Made by a program: the position numbers and the translations under genes. DNA of 64,000 nt from a virus, in IMG/VR virus record IMGVR_UViG_3300012931_000015, positions 99,579 to 163,578 of that record; one strand, written 5' to 3'. The notes under the pieces were generated by a model, which searched no databases, had not been told where the DNA came from, and was given only the letters and a program-made list of their open reading frames with translations. Below are positions 7,642-15,012 of the stretch, piece after piece (within the stretch, counting starts at the first letter, position 1; each line of letters starts with the position of its first letter).

Positions 7642-7853
7642 ATTTTCTCCTTATTTCTTACTGCCATAGTATAATTTCCATCAGCAGATAATTTATCCAG
7701 TCTATTAGCTTCACCTTCTATTTCAATAGCAAAGTCTTTTTTAGATATTGTATCCTGATGATATGTATTATATTTTTTGCATTCATTAGAGTTACATTTT
7801 ATTTCTTCACATTTGTAACAAGGGGATATTATTTTTAAAGGTTTTTCTGTCAT
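7638..7853 (-). CDS. Small Cys-rich protein (71 aa)
   Basis: The N-terminal third reads PCYKCEEIKCNSNECKKY, four Cys in C-x2-C-x4-C-x4-C spacing, suggesting a metal site or disulfide knot. The rest is a polar helix. It overlaps the next gene by four bases and may be coupled with it; both proteins carry N-terminal Cys clusters. Confidence 0.6.
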   Translation of the reverse strand: MTEKPLKIISPCYKCEEIKCNSNECKKYNTYHQDTISKKDFAIEIEGEANRLDKLSADGNYTMAVRNKEKI

Positions 7854-7855
7854 AA

Positions 7856-8158
7856 CTATTTCTCTTTATTTAATTTTGAAAAGTGAAATCTATCACCAAT
7901 ATTATATTGTTCTTTAGTGTATAATACTAATGTTAGTTTATGAATATCACCGCCCTGATAATAGTAAGAATCATTTGATTCTACATATTCCTTCCGATAA
8001 TGTATAAAAGTTACTTCATTTACTTTTACAGAATCAACTTCAACTTGTGTGATACCAACTACCATAAAATAATCATTATCATATAGCTTTAAAGATTCCT
8101 TTGCATCACAACCAATAAAGAATAAAATAACAACAAATAAAAACACTAATTTTTTCAT
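7856..8158 (-). CDS. Phage-encoded lipoprotein
   Basis: MKKLVFLFVVILFFIGCDAKES is a textbook lipoprotein signal: two Lys, a 13-residue hydrophobic core and a lipobox FFIGC. The mature part, about 84 residues, is beta-rich and polar. A phage lipoprotein would be anchored in the host membrane, where such proteins often block superinfection or act in lysis. That role is inference from family behaviour; nothing in the mature sequence identifies it. Confidence 0.75.
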   Translation of the reverse strand: MKKLVFLFVVILFFIGCDAKESLKLYDNDYFMVVGITQVEVDSVKVNEVTFIHYRKEYVESNDSYYYQGGDIHKLTLVLYTKEQYNIGDRFHFSKLNKEK

Positions 8159-8177
8159 AATATCTCCTTCTAATTAT

Positions 8178-8393
8178 TTAAATATAAAATTTTTTAATCT
8201 TATTATCTGTATCTGGATATTCTTTTTCTTCTGCTAATAACTGAATAGTATTTAGTTGTCTATCAGAGCTAAAACCATAATCCTTATCTGTTAAATTATT
8301 TTTAACTTTTTCATAAGCTTCAGTTTCATTTTCAGCCACAACATAAAAATTGAAAGAAAATTTTTGACAAGTAACTAAATATAGTTTTTTCAT
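8178..8393 (-). CDS. Conserved small phage protein
   Basis: Reads MKKLYLVTCQKFSFNFYVVA, then ENETEAYEKV and DYGFSSDRQLNTIQLLAEE. The pattern of strand, VVAENExEAY helix, DYGFSxDR and IxLLAE matches a short protein I recall from many phages of low-GC hosts; function unknown. Its ATG overlaps the stop of the preceding gene by four bases. Confidence 0.65.
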   Translation of the reverse strand: MKKLYLVTCQKFSFNFYVVAENETEAYEKVKNNLTDKDYGFSSDRQLNTIQLLAEEKEYPDTDNKIKKFYI

Positions 8394-8734
8394 TTACTTT
8401 CTCCTGCTTTTATTGCCCCTAAGTAAAAATCAAGTAATTCCTTACCAATATAGCAATTAAACTCACCAAAGTCAATACCGATGTATTTTACTACTTGACC
8501 TTCAAATCCCTTGTGGTAATCATATTCACCTGATCCAATTTTTAGCTTTACAGCATGATTCCAAGTATCAAGTTCAAAAAATAAATCTTTTGTATATTGT
8601 AGTTTTACCCAGTTACCATGTTTTTTACTCTGCATCTCACCGTTTTTGCAAAGATAGTTTACAAACTCATTGTAAAGTTTTTTGATTTCCTCATCACTTT
8701 CATAATTAATGTTGTTCACAATTTTTCTCCTCAT
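8390..8734 (-). CDS. Hypothetical protein next to the TnpB insertion
   Basis: A 114-residue protein with a helical N-terminal part and a beta-rich middle (KLQYTKDLFFELDTWNHAVKL). The first codons, ATG AGG AGA AAA, themselves form a good ribosome site for a GTG six codons in, so either start is possible. The left end of the TnpB element lies 20-70 bases upstream, so the insertion may have replaced or displaced this gene's original promoter. Confidence 0.65.
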   Translation of the reverse strand: MRRKIVNNINYESDEEIKKLYNEFVNYLCKNGEMQSKKHGNWVKLQYTKDLFFELDTWNHAVKLKIGSGEYDYHKGFEGQVVKYIGIDFGEFNCYIGKELLDFYLGAIKAGESK

Positions 8735-8785
8735 TTTTTATCATCCTTTTTGCAAGGAAGCCCACGATTTTTGTCAAAGAATGAA

Positions 8786-8804
8786 TTACATATTAAATAT
8801 GTAA
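8786..8804. repeat. Left-end palindrome of the TnpB element
   Basis: TTACATATT, one central base, then AATATGTAA: a near-perfect 9-bp inverted repeat. IS200/IS605 left ends carry such a subterminal hairpin, which TnpA recognises as single-stranded DNA. An operator is the alternative, but its place at the element boundary favours a transposon end. Confidence 0.55.
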
Positions 8805-8866
8805 CTTATTTAAGATTATTTGTCAAATAAATTTACAAATTTTTTAACTACTTTAAAAAATATAAG

Positions 8867-8875
8867 ATACTAATA
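8867..8875 (+). promoter_or_regulatory. TACTAATA motif upstream of tnpB
   Basis: ATACTAATA, 40 bases before the tnpB start, on the tnpB coding strand. It is the same 8-mer that recurs upstream of phage virion-region genes on the other strand, here pointing in the opposite direction because the gene does. Confidence 0.4.
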
Positions 8876-8914
8876 ATAAAAGAAATGTTTTAACTAAATT
8901 ATTTTAGGTAAAAA

Positions 8915-10114
8915 ATGAAAGAAACTAAAAGACAAAACATTATTAAATCTCTTCAAGAAACGAAAGAAAAAAGAAAAACTCAAAAATGTTTGGTTTTTGA
9001 ATTAAAAATAAATTATTCTAAATTAAATAAAGTCCAAAAAGAAACATTAAAAATGTTTTTTGTAGAAGCTAAGTGGTTATATAATTTTTATTTATCAACA
9101 GATGATATTTTTAATCAATCAGATAAAATAGAAAAAGTTATAATTAAAGATAAAGATAAAAAGGATATAGAAAAAAAATTACAATATTTACCCGCTCAAG
9201 TAAAACAAACAATTCTAAAACAATTAAAACAAAATGTTTATAATTTAAGCAGAGCTAAAAAGAAAAATAATAAAGTTGGTAAATTAAAATTTAAATCTGA
9301 AATTAATTCTATTGATTTTAATCAATATGGTAATACTCATAGAATAATAAATAATAATTTATTTAAAATTGGGAGAATAAAAAAATATATTAAAGTTCAC
9401 GGTCTAAATCAAATCAAACCAGAATATGAGATTGCAAATGCAAAATTAATAAAAAAAGCAAGTGGGTATTATATTAAATTAACTTGTTTTGAAAATTTGA
9501 ATAGTAAAGATTTTAACTTTATAAATAATAAAAAAGGAGATGTAGGAATTGATTTTGGAATTAAAGATAATATTGTAACATCTGATGGAGAGTTTTTTAA
9601 TATAAAAATTCAAGAAGATGAACACTTAAAAAGATTGCAAAGAAAATTTGCAAGACAAAAAAAAGGTTCAAAGAATTTTTATAAAACAAAACAAAAAATT
9701 AAAAGATGTTATGAAAAAATATCTAATAAAAAACAAGATCAAGTAAATAAATTAGTAAATTATCTTTGTACTAGTTACACATCAATTTATATGCAAGATG
9801 AGAATTTAAAAGGGTGGCATTTAGGGCTGTTTGGGAAACAAGTTCAGCATTCAGCATTAGGAAGTATAAAACAAAAACTTTTTAAACAAAAAAATGTAAT
9901 AATTATTAATAGGTTTGAACCTACAACAAAACTTTGTCATGAATGCGGAGCTATTAATAAAGATATAAAACTATCTGATAGAATTTTTAAATGTGCCTGT
10001 GGTTATGAAGAACACAGAGATATTAAATCTGCTAAAACAATCAGATTTATAGGTAGATTTAAAAATAATTATATACCTACGGAACATAGGGATTTTAAGC
10101 CTGTGGAGAAATAA
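8915..10114 (+). CDS. tnpB: TnpB RNA-guided nuclease (OrfB, IS605-type)
   Basis: A 399-residue protein, normal for TnpB (about 370-430). It has the basic N-terminal OrfB_IS605 region, then the RuvC core: VGIDFGIKDN (Asp213), IYMQDENLKGW (Glu296) and EEHRDIKSAK (Asp369). The zinc finger between the last two is CHECG (Cys341, 344) and KCACG (Cys360, 362), the second pair being C-x-C rather than the usual C-x2-C. TnpB is a DNA nuclease guided by the omega RNA made from the element's right end; it protects the element from loss. All three catalytic acids are present, so it is probably active. Confidence 0.92.
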   Translation: MKETKRQNIIKSLQETKEKRKTQKCLVFELKINYSKLNKVQKETLKMFFVEAKWLYNFYLSTDDIFNQSDKIEKVIIKDKDKKDIEKKLQYLPAQVKQTILKQLKQNVYNLSRAKKKNNKVGKLKFKSEINSIDFNQYGNTHRIINNNLFKIGRIKKYIKVHGLNQIKPEYEIANAKLIKKASGYYIKLTCFENLNSKDFNFINNKKGDVGIDFGIKDNIVTSDGEFFNIKIQEDEHLKRLQRKFARQKKGSKNFYKTKQKIKRCYEKISNKKQDQVNKLVNYLCTSYTSIYMQDENLKGWHLGLFGKQVQHSALGSIKQKLFKQKNVIIINRFEPTTKLCHECGAINKDIKLSDRIFKCACGYEEHRDIKSAKTIRFIGRFKNNYIPTEHRDFKPVEK

Positions 10115-10200
10115 ACCTCTACTTTTTAGTGAATTTTTTCATTTAAAAGCAAGTTATGTTTCAATGAAACAGGAAGCTCATGAATTTATTCGTGGGTAGT
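10060..10200 (+). ncRNA. Candidate omega RNA (TnpB guide scaffold)
   Basis: TnpB guide RNAs overlap the 3' end of tnpB and run to the right end. Here the tail contains GTTTC-AAT-GAAAC (10158-10170) and an 8-bp stem CTCATGAA/TTCGTGGG with a UUUA loop (10177-10196), counting two G-U pairs, then GGGTAGTTCA. The guide would start near 10201 and read into the 3' end of the adjacent phage gene. The 5' limit is a guess. Confidence 0.5.
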
Positions 10201-10809
10201 TCACCAATTATAGCGCATTCCTGTATTATTGCTATTTATTTTACAATTATACCACAAATTTCTATAATGATAATTATTTGCTATCTTTTTATCTAAAGCT
10301 TCCATTTTCATTTTATGAGCTTTTAATTCATATTCATTAGCAAAACTTTTTATCCACGAAATACTTTCTTTCATTTTTAATAACTTATTTTCTTTATCTA
10401 TTTCTTTCTGAATAAGCTTTGCTCTATGACGTTGTATAAACTCTTCTGTTATCCACTTTACATTATTTAGATATTTTTGACATTGGTCAATTGTTAAATA
10501 CTCCATACCTGAAAATAGACCCCTTAAAAAATGAAAGTTCTGTAAATTTTTTTCAGACTTATGCTTTTTAGAAATCATCCATTCATCTAAATGTATTGCT
10601 ATATAACATAATAACTCCCTTTCATATCCTACCCACAATTTAGCATTTGGATGATTTATAACAGATCGCTTAGGTGTAATTAGTTTGTCATTTACATATA
10701 ATAAACTAGCTAGGATATGGATATTTTCATATATGTTAGCTTGAAGTCTTTTTGTATCAAGCATAGAAGCACTTTTATAAAAATCTTTATCTACTATCCA
10801 CGATTGCAT
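10201..10809 (-). CDS. Pyr_excise-like DNA glycosylase family protein
   Basis: The N-terminus MQSWIVDKDFYKSASMLDTK, then NHPNAKLWVGYERELLCYIA and a following DEWM..KKHKS region match the Pyr_excise family (relatives of T4 endonuclease V / DenV): M-Q-[ST]-[FW]..., D-x-x-x-S-A-x-x-L-D-x-x-R-L, and NHPxxxxWxGY. At 202 residues it is somewhat longer than T4 DenV (138). DenV removes UV-induced pyrimidine dimers; the exact substrate of this divergent member is unknown. Its stop codon abuts the right end of the TnpB element. Confidence 0.65.
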   Translation of the reverse strand: MQSWIVDKDFYKSASMLDTKRLQANIYENIHILASLLYVNDKLITPKRSVINHPNAKLWVGYERELLCYIAIHLDEWMISKKHKSEKNLQNFHFLRGLFSGMEYLTIDQCQKYLNNVKWITEEFIQRHRAKLIQKEIDKENKLLKMKESISWIKSFANEYELKAHKMKMEALDKKIANNYHYRNLWYNCKINSNNTGMRYNW

Positions 10810-10826
10810 TTTAGTTTATTTCCTTT

Positions 10827-11309
10827 TTAAATCTTTATAATTTCATAAGTATTGTATAACACATTATTTTCAATAAATCTATCATAACTTAATTTTTTTA
10901 AATCTTTATTTATATGTTTCAATCTTACCATTGATTCCTTATAAGCACTTTCTTCTAATTTATTTAATTGTTCAACAAATATTTCAATATCATTATGAGT
11001 ATAATACTTTAATTCATTACTTCCTAAAGTTGTTGCTGTAAAGGCGTGATTTATATTATCCTTTTCTTTGAAGTCCGGTCTCCAATCAATTTGAATACCA
11101 AAATTATATTCTTGATTCACTATTATATAATTGTCTGTTTTGTCTTTATACTTAGATATTATTTTATCAATACCCTTTTTTATAGTATTTATATAAATGT
11201 CTAATGTTTTACCTATTCTTTTATTATACTGCTCTACTGAATGATTTATGTCAATTATTTTTCTATTTTTATAAGCAAAAACTTGTTTATAATATTCTTG
11301 TAAATACAT
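10827..11309 (-). CDS. Paralog A of a tandem pair, possible BECR-like nuclease
   Basis: A 160-residue protein aligned along its length with the next gene: YLQE at the start, INHSVEQYNKR, a K-G-[IL]-D-K helix, a Y-x-[IF]-[IV]-N strand, an I-x-x-R-P-D turn and an EIFVEQ strand. The His-x(6)-Arg helix followed by a beta-sheet recalls DUF4258 and other BECR-fold (RelE-like) RNases, but I see no full catalytic set. Tandem duplication is clear; function is inference. Confidence 0.55.
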   Translation of the reverse strand: MYLQEYYKQVFAYKNRKIIDINHSVEQYNKRIGKTLDIYINTIKKGIDKIISKYKDKTDNYIIVNQEYNFGIQIDWRPDFKEKDNINHAFTATTLGSNELKYYTHNDIEIFVEQLNKLEESAYKESMVRLKHINKDLKKLSYDRFIENNVLYNTYEIIKI

Positions 11310-11312
11310 AGT

Positions 11313-11810
11313 TTATATTTTTACCTCTTTAAAATCTTTATAAGACTGCCCGTCTTCAAAATACAAATTAAACCATCTATCAATATAACTGTTCTCTTTG
11401 AAGTATCTAACTTTTTTATAGAATCCTATTTTATTCTGTTCAACTATTATCTCAATTTCATTTTTTAAATTATGTTCATGTTCCGAGTTTTTAAGAACGG
11501 TTGTTATTACTGCAATCAATTTGTTTTTGTTGTGTCTATCTGGTCTTATTTCAATTGGAACTTTAAGATCATATTTTTTATTTATAAATACATAATTTTC
11601 CGCATAACTCTTTAAATTATCTATATTTAATTTGTCAAGACCTTTTGATATGAGCTTATAAAAGATAATGTTTTTTAATTCAGGAAATCTTTCATGTAAT
11701 CTGCCAATGGCGTGTTCTACATCATATATTTCTATATTGTTATGTTTGAATAGTAGTTTAAAATTTTCCTGTAAATATTTACTTTCAAATAATAATGTTT
11801 TCTTTTTCAC
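11313..11810 (-). CDS. Paralog B of the tandem pair, possible BECR-like nuclease
   Basis: A 165-residue protein starting at GTG (AGGATAATT upstream). DVEHAIGRLHERFPELKN near residue 30 is very close to the H-A-x-x-R-x-x-E-R motif of DUF4258/BECR-type folds, followed by YVFINKKYDL and IEIRPDRHN strands. It shares the same order of motifs as its neighbour, with only three bases between them. BECR proteins include toxins and RNases; no partner antitoxin is obvious. Confidence 0.55.
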   Translation of the reverse strand: MKKKTLLFESKYLQENFKLLFKHNNIEIYDVEHAIGRLHERFPELKNIIFYKLISKGLDKLNIDNLKSYAENYVFINKKYDLKVPIEIRPDRHNKNKLIAVITTVLKNSEHEHNLKNEIEIIVEQNKIGFYKKVRYFKENSYIDRWFNLYFEDGQSYKDFKEVKI

Positions 11811-11817
11811 AATTATC

Positions 11818-12333
11818 CTACTTATCTTTTACAAAACTAGCAAATTCTTTTAATCCTATTAAAGTATCTATATGATAGCAATCAACATATCTTTCAAGTT
11901 TTATAATTCCTTTATTACATAATTCACTTACTTTCCCAACATAGAGTTCATTTATATCTAAATTTAATTCATTAGCAATTTTTATTAATTCTTCATTAAT
12001 AGGTTGTGCTCCGTATTCATCAGGCGATGGTGCGCCACAATGTCCTCCACTTCTTATAACACTTCCTAGAATTTTTATTCTATCAGAAGGTATAGGATAA
12101 AATTTATTGTGTAATTCTAAAGCATCTTTTAATTTTAAACCATGTTCTTGTAATTTAGTGTATGCAATCCAATAATTCCAACTACGGATAAATATCCAAT
12201 TATTTAGTATACCTTTAAAATTATATGCAACTTCCCCCTTATATTTTTCAGTTTTTACAACAGTAATGCCAGCTAAATATAATTCTTCATTAATATAATC
12301 ATCACAATCCACAACTCCGGCTAGATTTTTCAT
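11818..12333 (-). CDS. Conserved phage protein with GGHCGAPSPDEYG motif
   Basis: A 171-residue protein whose central segment IFIRSWNYWIAYT, followed by GSVIRSGGHCGAPSPDEYG, matches a conserved hypothetical family I recall from phages and prophages (F-x-R-x-W-x-Y-W ... R-V-x-G-H-C-G-x-P-x-P-E-E-Y-G). The conserved His-Cys suggests a functional site. Function not established. The gene starts four bases inside the end of the 49-aa gene. Confidence 0.65.
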   Translation of the reverse strand: MKNLAGVVDCDDYINEELYLAGITVVKTEKYKGEVAYNFKGILNNWIFIRSWNYWIAYTKLQEHGLKLKDALELHNKFYPIPSDRIKILGSVIRSGGHCGAPSPDEYGAQPINEELIKIANELNLDINELYVGKVSELCNKGIIKLERYVDCYHIDTLIGLKEFASFVKDK

Positions 12334-12479
12334 TTTTTGTCTCCATTTAACCTTTCAAAAACTTTATTAATACCGTCTTCTCTGCCTCTTTGGTACATCT
12401 CTTTTATTTTAAAATATATCTCGTTTGATTTCATTTTTTCTATTTCAGCAATAGTTGGAAATATAATTTCATTTGACAT
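12330..12479 (-). CDS. Small hypothetical protein (49 aa)
   Basis: Starts MSNEIIFPTIAEIEKMKSNE and ends with a basic stretch. The TGA overlaps the ATG of the next gene (ATGA). A TTGACA/TAATAT promoter lies about 25 bases upstream, so this is probably the first gene of its transcript. Confidence 0.6.
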   Translation of the reverse strand: MSNEIIFPTIAEIEKMKSNEIYFKIKEMYQRGREDGINKVFERLNGDKK

Positions 12480-12503
12480 TTTTTCTCCTATTTGCGATAA
12501 TTG

Positions 12504-12532
12504 ATATTATCTTAATTTAATATGTTTGTCAA
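12504..12532 (-). promoter_or_regulatory. Sigma70-like promoter, TTGACA-17-TAATAT
   Basis: Read on the minus strand: consensus -35 TTGACA (12532-12527), 17-base spacer, -10 TAATAT (12509-12504). It sits over the last codons of the preceding gene and points at the 49-aa gene 25 bases downstream. Confidence 0.65.
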
Positions 12533-12845
12533 GAAAAATTTTAACATTATTTACAATTATTTTAATATTATCATTTACAATTTTATATCCACTTCTTAAT
12601 AAATATGAAACATAATAGTAAGATCGTACACTATCACGTGTTTTATAATAAGATATTAAAGGACATTGTATAGTAATTGCTTTGTTTAGCTTTTTATAGA
12701 TTTTGTTAAAACGATATTTTCCGGCAGGGAGAATTAGTTTGCTTTCTTGATATAATAATTGTATAAGATCGTTAAGGTCATCTTGATATATATTTGTGAT
12801 GTGTTTTGAATTAATTTTGTTTAGTTTATTTTTTATACTCATCAT
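12507..12845 (-). CDS. Hypothetical basic protein
   Basis: A 112-residue protein starting MMSIKNKLNKINSK, rich in Lys, Ile, Asn and Tyr. The two adjacent ATGs (12845 and 12842) are both better placed than an upstream one that would extend the overlap with the preceding gene. No family recognised. Its 3' end contains a promoter for the next gene. Confidence 0.6.
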   Translation of the reverse strand: MMSIKNKLNKINSKHITNIYQDDLNDLIQLLYQESKLILPAGKYRFNKIYKKLNKAITIQCPLISYYKTRDSVRSYYYVSYLLRSGYKIVNDNIKIIVNNVKIFLDKHIKLR

Positions 12846-13425
12846 ATTTTTGTATTCCAAATACTATTGCATAAAGACACCAGATAAAATGATATGTTTT
12901 TTCCATACAGGAATCTTCCCAGAAATCAGATAAATCTAAATATTCTGAACTAAAATTTCTATATGCTTCCACACAAGAATATTCATCTTCCGCATAAGCA
13001 AACATATTTCGTATTTCTTCTTTTACTTCTTTTATCTCTTCTAGGCTTGTTAAATTATAACTTAACCAATTCTTATAGTATTCTATAATTCTTTCTTTAA
13101 ATCTTTTTACACTAAACTCTCTTATACCATTACCAAAAACAGATTCAGCTATACATTTTTCAGCCCAATAATAAGAGTTTATTTTTAATTCTTCATTTCT
13201 GAAAAAATTAAACATATCTGTTGTTCTTTGAAATAAGTAACTACCATAATCCCCCGTAATACATAAATGATTATCCCATGTAATTATATCGTATCTTCCA
13301 CAATAATCACCATTTTTGTTTTGTAATCTAATATGACGATTTATGTCATTATCATAAATTATTGTAAGCTTGTGATCTTTTACTACTTCTAAAAATCTTT
13401 CTTTTGTACACTCATTATTATTCAT
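12826..13425 (-). CDS. Conserved phage protein, DIITWDNHLCITGD motif
   Basis: A 199-residue protein. The segment HKLTIIYDNDINRHIRLQ, followed by YDIITWDNHLCITGDYGSYL and MFNFFR, then INSYYWAEK, is a pattern I recall from a widespread family of phage proteins of unknown function (HL-x-[IV]-x-G-D-x-G-[ST]-Y-x-F-x-R). C-terminal Trp/Phe-rich helices complete it. No known activity. Confidence 0.7.
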   Translation of the reverse strand: MNNNECTKERFLEVVKDHKLTIIYDNDINRHIRLQNKNGDYCGRYDIITWDNHLCITGDYGSYLFQRTTDMFNFFRNEELKINSYYWAEKCIAESVFGNGIREFSVKRFKERIIEYYKNWLSYNLTSLEEIKEVKEEIRNMFAYAEDEYSCVEAYRNFSSEYLDLSDFWEDSCMEKTYHFIWCLYAIVFGIQKYDEYKK

Positions 13426-13429
13426 GTCA

Positions 13430-13705
13430 TTATCCTTTTTTATTATGTTTAGGTACTATAACTTTTACTTTCTTAAACCAACCTTGATACCACTTCAAAT
13501 ATTTAATATCATAAAAAACAGAAGGGTTAGAATATTTTTCAAGTATGTTATTTTGTATAAGAATACGCACGAAAGAAGATTTTATAGGAACAAAAATAAT
13601 CACAACTTGTTTTATATAATCATTTATAATGTAATATCTTTTAATTTCAAGTACATTCTCGATATAGTTTTCTATATTTTTTATAGTTATTAAACAATTT
13701 CTCAT
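13430..13705 (-). CDS. Hypothetical basic protein (91 aa)
   Basis: Starts MRNCLITIKNIENYIENVLE, with strong Ile/Tyr/Lys bias and a very basic tail. A similar-length ORF on the opposite strand is treated as its shadow because every neighbour runs leftward and this strand has the ribosome site (AGGAGGAATAAAATT). Function unknown. Confidence 0.55.
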   Translation of the reverse strand: MRNCLITIKNIENYIENVLEIKRYYIINDYIKQVVIIFVPIKSSFVRILIQNNILEKYSNPSVFYDIKYLKWYQGWFKKVKVIVPKHNKKG

Positions 13706-13723
13706 AATTTTATTCCTCCTATT

Positions 13724-13918
13724 TTAATGAAATAACTCTTTTAATATATTAAATACTCCTTCTAATTTTTTTATGTTTTTTATAAGTGTTTCAATTTTGT
13801 ATAATTCACTATTGTTTAAATTTTTTAAACCTTCTTCAATTTCTTTTAACAAGAATTCTTTTCTTTCTTTTTCCTGTTGTTTCAGGTCTTCTTCATATTG
13901 TTCAGAATAATGACTCAT
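13724..13918 (-). CDS. Small coiled-coil protein (64 aa)
   Basis: Starts MSHYSEQYEEDLKQQEKERK and is almost wholly helical and charged, with Leu/Ile heptads in its second half. Preceded by AAAAAAGGAGAATGAAATT. No known motif. Confidence 0.6.
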   Translation of the reverse strand: MSHYSEQYEEDLKQQEKERKEFLLKEIEEGLKNLNNSELYKIETLIKNIKKLEGVFNILKELFH

Positions 13919-13922
13919 AATT

Positions 13923-14168
13923 TCATTCTCCTTTTTTATTTCTGTTTTTCCAAATACCGAGTGAACTTGTTATAAAATAAACACTAAACATAAATGCCGG
14001 AGAATAATGTTTAAAATATAAATTATATCCTACCCAGAAAAAATTAGAAATTACCCATAAGATAAAAGCAATAAATCTGTATTTTCTATTTATGCTTGTT
14101 ACTAGAAAATTTCCTATCAAAGAAACAGCAATAAAAATCCATGAGATATATTCTAAAATTTCTTTCAT
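13923..14168 (-). CDS. Small membrane protein, PnuC/SemiSWEET-like half
   Basis: An 81-residue protein with three hydrophobic segments, one including FIAFILWVISNFFWVGYNL. The arrangement (Trp/Asn-rich middle helix, [FL]-x-x-Y-x-x-x-S-x-x-G-[IL]-W-K at the end) resembles a half-size PnuC or SemiSWEET-like three-helix unit found in phage and bacterial small membrane proteins. A nicotinamide-riboside or sugar transport role is possible only if it dimerises; not shown. Confidence 0.5.
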   Translation of the reverse strand: MKEILEYISWIFIAVSLIGNFLVTSINRKYRFIAFILWVISNFFWVGYNLYFKHYSPAFMFSVYFITSSLGIWKNRNKKGE

Positions 14169-14380
14169 TATTTTTTTACCTTTTTCTTATTTTTATTTAT
14201 TTTCTTTAATTCTTTTTCTAGTATTTTCTTATCTTCTTCGGATAACCCATTGTAAGCATCATTTACAACTTTACAAATTATATTCCCTAATTTTAAATAC
14301 ATTGTTGCTATTTTTTGCCAAGCTGTTTTTATTGCTTCTATATCTTTTTCGCTCAATTTATTTATTTTTTCTTTTTCCAT
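14168..14380 (-). CDS. Small helical protein (70 aa)
   Basis: Starts MEKEKINKLSEKDIEAIKTA and ends in a poly-Lys tail (KKINKNKKKVKK). Its TAA overlaps the ATG of the next gene by one base. The basic tail could bind nucleic acid; unknown. Confidence 0.6.
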   Translation of the reverse strand: MEKEKINKLSEKDIEAIKTAWQKIATMYLKLGNIICKVVNDAYNGLSEEDKKILEKELKKINKNKKKVKK

Positions 14381-14393
14381 ACTTTTTACCTTT

Positions 14394-14585
14394 TTAAAAT
14401 AATTTATATTTTGTAATTAATTCATGTATAATATAAATCATAACCGCATTTATTCCTATAAAAATTACAAAGTCTTGAATATATTTTGTGAAGATCAGTT
14501 TTTTATGTCTTAATTGAAAAAACCCTACCATAAATAAACAATCTAGTAAACTTAAAATGATTAAATAAAATATATCCAGAATCAT
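14394..14585 (-). CDS. Small membrane protein (63 aa)
   Basis: Two hydrophobic segments (MILDIFYLIILSLLDCLFMV and FVIFIGINAVMIYII) separated by a basic loop. Preceded by AAAGGAGAAAGATAAA. Unknown role; part of a run of five small membrane-protein genes. Confidence 0.6.
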   Translation of the reverse strand: MILDIFYLIILSLLDCLFMVGFFQLRHKKLIFTKYIQDFVIFIGINAVMIYIIHELITKYKLF

Positions 14586-14610
14586 TTTATCTTTCTCCTT
14601 TATCTATTTG

Positions 14611-14838
14611 CTACCATAGTTTGAAACCTTTAAATTTATGGGTATTGGAAATTAAACATATTATTTCAGTTAGCAACCCAATGTAGCCAGAAAGCCCAAT
14701 AACAATTGCGCATTTCATATCGTGGTAATAATGTTTTTTGGCAAGTGTTGGGTATTCTTTCTGATAATATGCAAAATCCATCATATAAGCTAATAACCCT
14801 GAAAACACATAAAAAATTACTATTAATGTTACAATCAT
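14611..14838 (-). CDS. Small membrane protein (75 aa)
   Basis: An N-terminal hydrophobic segment (MIVTLIVIFYVFSGLLAYMM) and a second one after residue 45, with a polar, Tyr/His-rich loop between. ATG start with AACAGGAGAAATAA upstream. An overlapping reading frame on the same strand is less supported because it lacks a ribosome site. Confidence 0.6.
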   Translation of the reverse strand: MIVTLIVIFYVFSGLLAYMMDFAYYQKEYPTLAKKHYYHDMKCAIVIGLSGYIGLLTEIICLISNTHKFKGFKLW

Positions 14839-14850
14839 TTATTTCTCCTG

Positions 14851-15000
14851 TTATAATTTCCACACAAAAATAATAGCTAATACTTCTAGTGAAATACAAA
14901 GCAAAGTAGAAATAGTGCTTGTTATCTTTTCATCTTTTTTGAGTAAGCCTAAATATCTAACAATTGCAAAACTTAACATTACTGTAATAAATATTTTCAT
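14851..15000 (-). CDS. Small membrane protein (49 aa)
   Basis: Starts MKIFITVMLSFAIVRYLGLL, has a short charged loop (KKDEK) and a second hydrophobic helix ending IIFVWKL. Preceded by AAAAGGAGAAATT. Part of the same membrane-protein run. Confidence 0.6.
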   Translation of the reverse strand: MKIFITVMLSFAIVRYLGLLKKDEKITSTISTLLCISLEVLAIIFVWKL

Positions 15001-15012
15001 AATTTCTCCTTT

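Larger units (their letters stand above)
8750..10203 (+). mobile_element. Solitary TnpB element, IS200/IS605-like, no TnpA
   Basis: A plus-strand tnpB gene is embedded in a minus-strand phage operon and flanked by hairpin-forming ends. Near the left end is a 19-base palindrome (8786-8804). The right end carries two hairpins ending in CGTGGGTAGTTCA. A 13-base sequence, AGGAAGC[CT]CA[CT]GA, occurs at both 8755 and 10171 in the same orientation. No tnpA gene is present, so the element is either dependent on a transposase elsewhere or domesticated. Exact boundaries are uncertain by about 20 bases. Confidence 0.7.

Noticed and set aside
8786-8804. The 19-base palindrome as a repressor operator
   Set aside because: It lies at the TnpB element boundary where IS200/IS605 ends carry hairpins, and no repressor gene is nearby; I prefer the transposon-end reading but cannot exclude an operator.
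13424-13693. An 89-codon plus-strand frame
   Set aside because: Lies opposite a minus-strand gene with a ribosome site, and every neighbour runs leftward.
14666-14899. A 77-codon minus-strand frame overlapping the 75-aa membrane protein
   Set aside because: Different frame over the same DNA, without a ribosome site; the 75-aa frame has a good start and membrane segments.
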